Program-made: the position numbers and the translations under genes | Assembly: GCA_025618425.1 (NCBI GenBank) | Contig: CM046842.1 | Span: forward strand, 33,927,885-33,991,884 | Origin: Heliocidaris tuberculata | Lineage: Eukaryota; Echinodermata; Echinoidea; Camarodonta; Echinometridae | Length of the DNA stretch: 64,000 nt | Reading direction: 5' to 3' | Notes under the pieces: generated by a model | The model's database searches: none | What the model was told of the DNA's origin: nothing | What the model saw: only the letters and a program-made list of their open reading frames with translations | Shown here: positions 55,981 through 64,000 of the stretch, one piece after another | Layout: each line of letters starts with the position of its first letter | Position numbering within the stretch: position 1 is the first letter of the stretch

Positions 55981-56529
55981 AATGTAACAACATGCTTTAA
56001 TAATACATAGGCCAACATACTAAGTACAGTCCTTAGGAAAAAGGTGTTTAGGAAGAAAATGAACTCGAGTTGGTGTAGAACAAATGGGGGAATGGTCCCA
56101 AAATAGTGTCAGGCTAATGACTAATTTACCAGTTTAGCATTCACACACCTTTAGTGACATGGAGAAAATTCATAACTTTCTTATCATTTGTCCATTCGAT
56201 TTTTCCTAAATTTTCATCTATTTCTCTGATTCTGTTTCTGTTTTAATCAAGTGCAAGATTTTTGAAAGGGGTTGCAAAAATTTCAAGACTTTTTTCTAAT
56301 GCGAAGTCCTTGGGTTGTGCATTATTTACAGCGATATAATGAAAATTACAACAGCAAATTCATGTAGGGGAAATGATCTTTTAATTCGTACATTAACCCT
56401 GCTTTTTTTTTCTTCAGGATTATATCGATATCAACATTATTATGCGATCTGCTTGGTTTCATTGTTATAGGCCTACTATGAGAGCGTGCGAGTTTTGGGG
56501 AAAATTTTCAGAAAACATTTGAGCTAGCT
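55979..56529. other. Non-coding sequence
   Basis: No gene or repeat recognised. Confidence 0.4.
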
Positions 56530-56835
56530 GAGCTAGCTTTGATTTTGACTCAAACCAATCAGAATTGCGTTGCACATGTCCAGTCGAGCTGCCACAAAAG
56601 CGTGAACGAATAGTTCAGCAACATGTTGTTTCACATGCTTGCGGATCTTCTCCCAAAATTTCGTATGGAGATGCAAGCCGCCTTTGACACAGATGTAATG
56701 TGCTGCTCCATAGTGAGTGATGATGAATCGAAGATCACTCCGAGATTTCTCACTTAATACATTTGCAGGTCTGATCAGTGGCGGATCCAGAATTTCTTGA
56801 GGGAGAGGGCTCAATCTTTCCAAAATTTTCTGACA

Positions 56836-56870
<35 letters not shown>

Positions 56871-57480
56871 TCCTCAGCACAAAAAAAAAGGTCATCAGAA
56901 TTTTTGGGGCCCCTTTTTGGTCCCAGGGGAGGGGGCCCGGGCCCCCCGGCCCCCCTCCCCCTTGGATCCGCCACTGGGTCTGATCATGGCACTACCAAGT
57001 TTCAGATGGTCAATCTTCACCTTGGCTCTTTGCTGACGTGAGCCAATCACAAGAAATTCTGGTTTGTCTTCGTTCAGTTTTTTTAAAAGTAGTTGCTTGA
57101 GAGCCATCTGTGGAGACCAGTCAGGCAGGATTCAATGCGTTGTAGATAGAGCTGAATCGACTGCAGCTTGTGATGAATCAACAGTGCAGTAGATCTGTGT
57201 ATTGTCTGTATAGCGGTGATTGCTAGTGGAGACCACGGCTACTTACGAGACGAGATATGGATGCTGTGTACATCCAGAATAACTAAGGCAGACCCTCAGT
57301 GTTGAGGTACACCGTACCCAAAAGGGGACGAATCTGATCTAGCACCATCGACAGAAACACAACTGAGCCTAGACGTGAAGTATATGAACAGAACCATTTG
57401 AGGGCCACCCCGCTTATTCCATAATGAGTGTTGAGCAAAGAGTTTAAATACGAAGAGTGCTCAGTCCCGAAATAAAGCAC
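56530..57480 (-). pseudogene. Decayed LINE reverse transcriptase, 3' half, split by a hAT MITE
   Basis: Minus-strand fragments in several frames match the second half of a CR1/Rex-type RT: THYGISGVALKWF (57,390-57,430), YTDNTQIYC where Y-A-D-D is expected (about 57,210), KLNEDKPEFLVIGSRQQ (about 57,050), then beyond the MITE HLHTKFWEKIRKHV and LFVHAFVAARLDMCNAIL (56,560-56,680). Stops and frameshifts are present. Confidence 0.72.
56776..56976. mobile_element. hAT-type MITE, 201 bp
   Basis: Ends CAGTGGCGGATCCA and TGGATCCGCCACTG are perfect inverted repeats, flanked by the 8-bp duplication GGTCTGAT (56,768-56,775 and 56,977-56,984). Contains an A-run and a G/C-rich core. It interrupts the LINE relic. 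Confidence 0.9.
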
Positions 57481-58120
57481 GCTCTATATCATGTATATTG
57501 TGGTACATGTCGATCGGCCGAGAGGGAAGATTATAGTCTTTATCAAGATGTTTGTATTTCTTATTTCCTTTATTTTTTCTTCTTGTTCTGTACATCGCTT
57601 TTGGTAAAGCCGTAAGGGCATAATCTTGATATTGTCCCTTCAAATACAAACTTATGTCCCAAAACAGATAGGAATCAACATACTCTAACACCATTGAGGA
57701 GAGGGAGAGAGTTAGGAGGGGGAGCTAGGACTGAGAGATGTTTGTATTTTTGTTAAAGTTATTTGCTGTGAAATTTCTATTAATATTTATGTCATGGGGG
57801 GGGGGGGTGGTCCAAGCATGTTCCCTGATATTAAGCTCTATATGAGCAAACACTGCGATATCTGACGGGAATGTCGAGAAAAGTAAAAAAATAAAAATAA
57901 ATAAATAAATAAAATGCTATCTTTATTTTTCTAAATCAGAATATTTCATTTGATATCATGATTTATGTAAATTTTAGGGATTATAGACGTATAATGTAAA
58001 TCTATGGCCTTATGTTAAAAGTCAAGACAGAAAAGGCTTTATTAAAATGAGATTGCGTGCAAGCAATTCCTTAAATACAAAAATTAATTAAGAGTGGCGT
58101 ATCCAAGATCCTCTTTTTTT
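57481..58120. other. Non-coding sequence
   Basis: Contains a poly-G tract (57,797-57,806) and an AAAT-repeat near 57,890-57,913. A 77-codon minus-strand frame (57,461-57,694) has no recognised domain. Confidence 0.4.
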
Positions 58121-58123
58121 ATT

Positions 58124-58365
58124 AGTGGCGTATCCAGGAATGCACGTGCCCTACGTGCCAGCCAAAACCAAATCTGACATATCTTATAGTTACACATCGA
58201 ATGAAAGGAATTGTGTGCCCCCCCCCCCCGCACAGAAGGAACATGGCAAATGTGACTTTTTTTCCCTTGCTTGTCTGAAAATTCAGAATAGACAGCATCT
58301 GATGATTTTTTTGTTCGTCAGGTGTGAGCCCCCCCCCCCTCCCCTGCATTTCTGGATACTCCACC
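58124..58365. mobile_element. hAT-like MITE (imperfect ends)
   Basis: AGTGGCGTATCCAGGAATGCA at the left pairs imperfectly with TGCATTTCTGGATACTCCACC at the right. Poly-C blocks inside. A second copy of the left terminus (AGTGGCGTATCCAAG) lies at 58,093. No clear target duplication. Confidence 0.6.
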
Positions 58366-58802
58366 AATATAAATAACTTACAGTAAGTTATTTGTAACAT
58401 TCTGCTGTAGCAGTTTGAGACGACAGGTGAAGAAAACAGTATAGGGCTATTTTGAATTGAATTATCTAGTAACCAACAATAGCAGATGATGATATAATTT
58501 ATTTATTACCAGTCCTATTCTTTCTTTGTAGGAATATCCCATTCCTTTTGCCCCAGCCCCCTTTGTCTCTCTCTCTCTCTCTCTCTTTCTCCCTTCCTTC
58601 CCCCTCTCACAGGCTTTCATTTTCTAATAATCTCTTATTCTCTTATTCTCTCTTACAACCGATCTATAAAAATGACTGCAATAGAAATGAGGACAAAATA
58701 ATGATCTCTTATTGTTTTTTTTTTTTTCCTTCAATGGTTCAATTTAATGAGATCGACCACCAACACCATGCAATCCCATTCTTCACATCCATGATAGAAT
58801 AG

Positions 58803-58963
58803 CAGGCGCTGATCCAGGGGGGGGGGGGGGGCGAATCGACCGCGCCCCCTTTTTGGAACCCAACTGGCATACCTTAAGTACACAATAAAAAAAAATTGCC
58901 TCTTTAATTGTGAACTTTTCGGCTCTGTGCCCCCTCCTCTATAAAATCCTGGATCCGCCCCTG
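58803..58963. mobile_element. hAT-like MITE
   Basis: Left CAGGCGCTGATCCAGG and right CCTGGATCCGCCCCTG are near-complementary ends. GAATAG occurs directly outside both (58,797-58,802 and 58,964-58,969). Long poly-G tract at 58,817-58,831. Confidence 0.65.
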
Positions 58964-59156
58964 GAATAGGAATTACATTCTTTTGAAATACAAACTACAG
59001 GTATACACGGACTCTGGTCTAAAATGTAAATAAAACCGGATCGAGCACCATTAGTTTGGGAGCCTACGAGTCTAACAATGTTGGTATATTAACCCTCCGA
59101 GAAAACTTGTAAAAAAGCCCACCCCGCAAGACTGACGTGACAGTCCGGGCATGGAC

Positions 59157-59511
59157 GAGTGGCGGATTTAGGGGGGGGGCGCAATCCCGGCCCATGCCCC
59201 CTCCCCTTTTTTAAAGAAAGTCATACATCATTGTCCCCTGGCCCTTTTTTTTTTTTTTTGGTTTTTGTTTGGAGGGCCGGCGAGAAGAAGAAAAAAATTC
59301 TTTTCACCCCTCCCCCCCCCCCCCCCCCCAACTGAGCAGCTTTTCGAGGACTGGCGAAAAAAATTCTCCCCTCCCCCACACGGAGCAACTTTTGGAGGAA
59401 TGGTGAGAAGAAAAAAACACGAATCTCCCTTCCAGCAGTTCCAAAAAGTTGACAGCCCTGCATTTGTGCCCCCCCCTTTTTTTTTTACTATACATCCTGC
59501 ATTCGCCCCTG
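59157..59511. mobile_element. hAT-like MITE, about 355 bp
   Basis: Left GAGTGGCGGATTTAGG, right CCTGCATTCGCCCCTG. The flanks share CATGGAC (59,150-59,156 and 59,513-59,519), 7 of an expected 8 bp. The interior is poly-G/poly-C rich with several diverged GAGCA(A/G)CTTTT repeats; the open frames over it are low-complexity. Confidence 0.7.
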
Positions 59512-59519
59512 TCATGGAC

Positions 59520-60109
59520 TGTCAGTGTGTCAGACTCATATCCATAATAGGGTTCAGAAGCCCCCTCCCACTACATTGTCGGTCTCGTTCGCTGAAGCCA
59601 AAGTAAACGACGATCAGCAAGTAAAAAACTTTGATGAGCGAAGTTTGAGGAGAACACCTTTGGCAAACTGCAAGAGTTCTATCGGCAACGTCACCACCTC
59701 GATCGGGATCGCAGAGGGGTAGACCTAGCCTAGCTAGAGCTAGACACCTTGTCGGTCGCTATTCAGCTCAGCTATTTCACGATTGCATGATCTCACATCA
59801 GTCATTTTGGCTAAGCGTAATTCGGTGGTAGAACATTGATTACATGAATTTATGAATTTAATACATTGAATTTTGCCTCTGGTACATTAGAAATATAATA
59901 GTGAACTGGAATTTAGTGAGAGTTTCTTCTAATACCGGCTAGGCTGGGCCCCTGGGCGGGCGGACATACGTCTGCTACATGCATGGTCGTCTGCTAGCGC
60001 ACGATCTCATTGGATGTCGTGATCTCACGTGATCGATACTACACGCCCACATTACGTCATCAATAACAACAAACGGTTTCACATGTTATATGACAAATTA
60101 ATTTTTTTG
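59520..60109. other. Non-coding sequence
   Basis: Includes a CTAGCCTAGCTAGAGCTAGA patch (59,724) and GATCTCA-containing short repeats near 59,790 and 60,002-60,030. A 65-codon frame (59,525-59,722) was not supported as a gene. Confidence 0.35.
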
Positions 60110-61330
60110 GGTCAAAAGCATGCATATTCCCGGGGATTTGTGCGGGGTTTAAATGACTCATCGATCGAGCCTTAATTATGCACTTTCAGAGCTTTAAATT
60201 TCATGTAAATTACATTTTTCATAATTTCAAATAAATACTAGGGGAATTAAAGTCATTTCAAAATCCCTCTTTTCATGTGTTAACCTATGGGAGCTGGAAG
60301 GCCAAAAGCATGCATATTCCCGGGGATTTATGGGGGGTTTACTGGACTCATTGAGCCTTAATTATACACTTTCAGAGCTTTAAATTTCATGTAAATTACA
60401 TTTTTCATAATTTCAAATAAATACTAGGGGAATTAAAATCATTTCAAAATCCCTCTTTTCATGTGTTAACCTATAGGAGCTGGAAGGCCAAAAGCATGCA
60501 TATTCCCGGGGATTTATGGGAGGTTTACTAGACTCATTGAGCCTTAATTATACATTTTCAGAGCTTTAAATTTCATGTAAATCACAGTTTTTATATTTTT
60601 AAATAAAAACTATGGGAATTATAATCATCCTAATATTCCTTGTTTTCGCGTGTAAACCTATGGCAGGCGAGACTGTTTTGGTCAAAAGCATGCATATTCC
60701 CCGGGATTTATGTGGGGTCTTTTTAATTTTTTGAGCCTTCAGTAAGCTTGTTCAAAGCCTCAAATTACATGTAAATAACAGTTTTTATATTTTCAAATAA
60801 AAACTATGGGAATTATAATCATCCTAAAATTCCTTGTTTTCGCTTGTAAACCTATGGCAGGCGAGACTTTTTGGGGGTCAAAAGCATGCATATTCCCTGG
60901 GATTTATGCGGGGTCTGTTCGACTAGTTGAGACTTAATCATACATTTTCAGAGCTTTAAATTTTATTTAAGTCACATTTTTCAAAATTTTAATCTAATTC
61001 TGGGGGAATTATAATCATTCGAAAATCCCTGTTTTTGCGTGTTAACCTATGGGAGCTGGAAGGCCAAAAGCATGCATATTCCCGGGGATTTATGTGGGGT
61101 CCCTTCCACTTTTTGAGCCATCATTAATCTTGTTCAGAGTCTCAAATTACATGTAAGCCACAGTTACATGAAATTCAAGGAAATACCAGAGGAACTATAA
61201 TCATTCTTAAAATCCATGTTTTCACGTGTTAACCCTATGGCAGATGATTATGTCAAAAAGCAGGCATGATCCCGGGGATTCATAGTGGCATTTATTGATA
61301 ATAAAGGTTCAATAAATGTTTTTTTGAACT
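60110..61330. repeat. Tandem repeat, about 190-bp unit, seven copies
   Basis: Unit starts near 60,111, 60,301, 60,487, 60,681, 60,877, 61,063 and 61,252 (periods 186-196). The best conserved part is AAAGCATGCATATTCCCGGG followed by ATTTATG. A TTTCAGAGCTTTAAATT block and TGTTAACCTATGG also recur. The last copy is strongly diverged. Confidence 0.92.
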
Positions 61331-61494
61331 ATCCATCCTTTCTCTCATGCAAAAATCAGACTTGAAAAAGATAGAGTAAGATATAAAATATCAAGAAAAA
61401 ATGAGACAGCTCTTCACGTGTTATACCTATGGCGAACGTATTTTTCCGAGTCTATTTTAACACAGCAATTTGCGTCTGCCGAATGTACTACGGA

Positions 61495-62285
61495 AGTAGG
61501 TGAGAGTAATCTGTCTTGATACTATTAAAAGTCTTTGGTGTTGAGGCATTGAAGGAGAATGTCATGATCGATTATATCAAATGCAGCAGAAACTTAAGAT
61601 CTAAGAGCAATGTGACCAGCGTTAAAAATGGGCTTATGCTAGGGAGCAGCGAAAATTCTGCTAAATAAAAAAAACAAACAAACAAAACAACAACAACTAC
61701 AAAGAAGGTTATTAGTATTTTTTTTTGAGGGGGGGGGGGAGGGGACTTTTTATTCAAATATTCTCTGACAAGCAAAAAACAAAACAAAACAAAAAAGAAG
61801 CATATTTGGGATGTATTTTTAATCAATTTCTCTTACAAGCAAAAAACCAAAAAACCAAAAAACAAACGAACAAACAAACACCAGAATTATGCTAAAAGTC
61901 TGCTAAATTGTGTCAAATTATGCCTAACATAATGCTACCTGCTAAAACGGTCAAAATTCTGCCATAAAGCAGAATTCTGCCAACCCTGGCAACGTTGTCA
62001 AGAGTACTAGGAGTGATATTTTCCCTTGAATCATATCAGAGAGGAGATCATTCTGCACTCTCAGTATTGCTGTCTCCACACTGTGATGAGGGTGATAAGC
62101 TGACCTTGCCATGTAGGGAATTCTCTGTCAGATAGGTAGGCCTACACAACTGATTCATCACAACACGCTCAAGAGTCTTGCTTAAGAATCTTAAAAGTTG
62201 GAGATCGGGCGATAATTATTGTTCATGTTCTCAGGGTCGAAATTCGCCTTCTTCAGCACTGGATGTACTTGTGCAACTTTCAATA
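61495..62285 (-). pseudogene. Decayed LINE reverse transcriptase, 5' half
   Basis: On the minus strand: LKVAQVHPVLKKANFDPENM and NNYRPISN (about 62,190-62,285), SAYHPHHSVETAILRVQNDL (about 62,060-62,110), LLVLLTTL near 61,990; then, after about 370 nt of unrelated sequence (GCTAAAATTCTGCTAAA-type and poly-G), AAFDIIDHDILLQCLNT at 61,535-61,600. These are successive RT motifs with stops between. Confidence 0.7.
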
Positions 62286-62860
62286 TCAACTTTATGCATA
62301 AGAATTATTGAAAGTATATTTGAGTTTCTTTTTTGTCCATTATTTGTTTGTGTCTCATTTGTATACTACTGTTTAATGTTGAAATAAGGTAATATCTTTT
62401 TAAAAATCTGCAAATTTTTTCAGAAAATTTCTATGCTAGCATATATTATAATCATATATTCAGAATGCTTGATTTATGCTCAAAATTTTGTTATACATTG
62501 ACCACCATATACCTTTCCTGTGGTCGAGCAATTGGTGAATGAAAATGACAAGTCTATCTGTCACATAATGTGACATCGGCGCTGAAAGAGTTAACCATGC
62601 CCTGCTATTCGGCACTTTAAATTCATGATCTGTGCATTCAAATTCATCTCGGAAGCATTATTCGCATTTCAGGCAGTGAAATTAACACTCTTTTCATTCT
62701 AATTCATATGTCACGCACGTAACTCATAAATCCTTCATTCAATTTAGCATCGCATGGTCTTGTGATCTCGCAATAAACTCATTCCTGCATTCATTTTGGA
62801 GCATCCAAATTAACGTATTGTGCATTCAATTTAACAATTTCCCCACAACTTGATTTTGTG

Positions 62861-62947
62861 ACATACACAATAACCAAAAACATGTAAGCCCTATCTTGAA
62901 TTTACCATTCAAGATAGGGCCTACATGTTTTTGGTTATTGCGTATGT
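62861..62947. repeat. Near-perfect inverted repeat, 41-nt arms
   Basis: Arms 62,861-62,901 and 62,907-62,947 pair at 39 of 41 positions around a 5-nt loop. Core sequence CAAGATAGGGC / GCCCTATCTTG. Confidence 0.92.
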
Positions 62948-63042
62948 TAAAGATCCCATCGTTTGAGGCAGAGCGAAATAAGGTCTATATGCATTTTTTT
63001 CATGTAGATGTACATTTATATATAAAAAACATGAAACAGCTA

Positions 63043-63177
63043 GGTCCCGAGAAAGAACTTGAATATGATTTCCTTGTAAGGGAGGACAAACTAAATTTTA
63101 GAAAAACAACTGAGAAGACAAGAAGACAAATGAAAGCTCTTTTACCGCTATTTTATGCAGGAGATGATAAATTGTAA
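63043..63177 (+). CDS. Candidate last exon of an unknown gene
   Basis: A frame ending at 63,177 is lysine- and glutamate-rich with balanced amino-acid use (LGPEKELEYDFLVREDKLN, TTEKTRRQMKALLPLFYAGD). It could start at the acceptor-like AACATGAAACAG (63,031-63,042). No domain recognised and no upstream exon found; it may be chance or an element remnant. Confidence 0.25.
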   Translation, partial: GPEKELEYDFLVREDKLNFRKTTEKTRRQMKALLPLFYAGDDKL

Positions 63178-63807
63178 CCTCATCTTGTAAGTAGATACAA
63201 AGAATGGTTTTAAAAGTTACCCTATTAATTGCCTATAGTTGAGATGAGAAAAACAACATTAGGAAATGCTAGTTTTCTGACATTGTGTTGTCTACTCCTT
63301 CCTCAGGGGAGATTGTCGCCTATGCTTAGGTGCATGAATTTTCTCGTTCAAAGTAGGCCTATATTTTCAAATTAACCCTTCAGGTATATTCCCCAACTTG
63401 CGTGGCTTTGGGCAGAGGCGGTCGAGCGTCGGGCTCGGACAATGGTTGAGTCCCCCCCCCCCCGGGTATAATAGATGTTTAAAAAAAAAAACAACATAAG
63501 AATTAAATGCTGGTTTTCTAGCCCCCCGGGGGGGGGGGGGGGGCCACTCAGGTATTTTGGTGTACACATGCGCGTCCAAAAAAAAAAAAACGCGTAATAA
63601 GGTGTCTTTTTTTTTCATTCAGGACGCGTAACGCGCGTTACGTGTTAATGGGTCCGAAAACGCCGATTTTCAACAAAAAAAAAAAAAAAAAGGGGGGGGG
63701 GGAGGGCTGAACGGAATGCGGCCAAACGCGTTTAGGGGGTCATTTTCATTCCCACGGCAATGTCCTACATAATTGAAGTAAATGATAACATTTGTAATTT
63801 AACCAAC
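63178..63807. other. Non-coding sequence with poly-G/poly-C tracts
   Basis: Homopolymer blocks at 63,453-63,466, 63,523-63,543, 63,576-63,590 and 63,676-63,702. A piece at 63,421-63,446 (GTCGAGCGTCGGGCTCGGAC, then AATGG) is an inverted match to 43,526-43,552. Confidence 0.5.
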
Positions 63808-63892
63808 AGCAGTTCCTATATGTGCAGTTTATTTTGTTTGCCTTGTGTGAAGAATTTATCCACCAAAGGTGAAGAATATGTCAGTTTGCAAA
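63808..63892 (+). CDS. Weak candidate exon
   Basis: Between a possible acceptor (TTTAACCAACAG) and a possible donor (CAAAAG-GTGATC) the frame reads through a Cys-rich MCSLFCLPC stretch. Splice-signal support only. Confidence 0.2.
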
Positions 63893-64000
63893 AGGTGATC
63901 TTGAATTCAAGTGGTGTATTTTTTATGTTGGTTAAGTTAATCTTGTTTGGGGAGTAATATTTAGGACAAACTTGTTTAGGGGTAATATTTCAATCAAACC

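Noticed and set aside
56778..57041. Lysine-run plus-strand frames
   Set aside because: They translate the homopolymers of a hAT MITE.

Overview
The window looks like animal nuclear DNA, most probably from a sea urchin or a close echinoderm relative. The evidence is AT-rich non-coding sequence, spliced genes with GT/AG junctions, abundant microsatellites and poly-G/poly-C tracts, CR1/Jockey-like LINEs, a BEL/Pao LTR element, hAT- and Harbinger-like MITEs, and an NLR (NACHT plus leucine-rich repeat) receptor gene, a family known to be expanded in echinoids. The species is inferred, not shown.

One + strand gene appears to run through positions 1-53,160. It enters already inside its NACHT exon (2-511) and continues through five diverged LRR exons (746-907, 2809-2976, 3938-4341, 5027-5120, 5696-5848). 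A 16.6 kb intron follows, filled with transposable elements. Next comes a 20 kb tandem array (about 21.2-41.3 kb) with 18 intact, nearly identical LRR exons of 198-204 nt, every one starting and ending in phase 0. A long glutamine/proline-rich tail exon (41,441-42,164), a 40-nt exon (43,093-43,132) and a last exon with a basic, NLS-like cluster (52,832-52,994) complete it. All phases fit, so one uninterrupted reading frame of about 2,011 codons can be assembled from the exons in this window. A polyadenylation signal lies at 53,130.

The array is the standout. Its exons fall into types A (66 codons), B (67), C (68) and one edge form D. They are organised in a higher-order A-B-C repeat of about 3.05 kb, with introns as conserved as exons. 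The A-to-B spacing is exactly 869 bp in all five cases. Variants are shared in a mosaic way between copies, and both array edges hold degenerate exon-less or truncated units. This suggests very recent unequal exchange and conversion producing a long, homogeneous, fully in-frame LRR domain whose length could vary between alleles or by exon skipping.

Mobile elements: the large intron holds an intact CR1/Jockey-like LINE ORF2 (10,390-13,500, minus) and a LINE ORF1 (17,080-17,995, minus) split by a 936-bp Tc1/mariner-type MITE. It also holds two inverted Harbinger-like ends 13.5 kb apart. The last intron holds a young, apparently complete BEL/Pao element (43,595-52,537, minus) with 858-bp LTRs, a 5-bp target duplication, and gag-protease and pol frames offset by one base.

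From 53.2 kb to the end no confident host gene is seen. That part has a decayed LINE (two collinear fragments), four hAT-like MITEs, a Harbinger-like MITE, a seven-copy 190-bp tandem repeat, perfect or near-perfect palindromes, and two weak candidate exons near the right edge.
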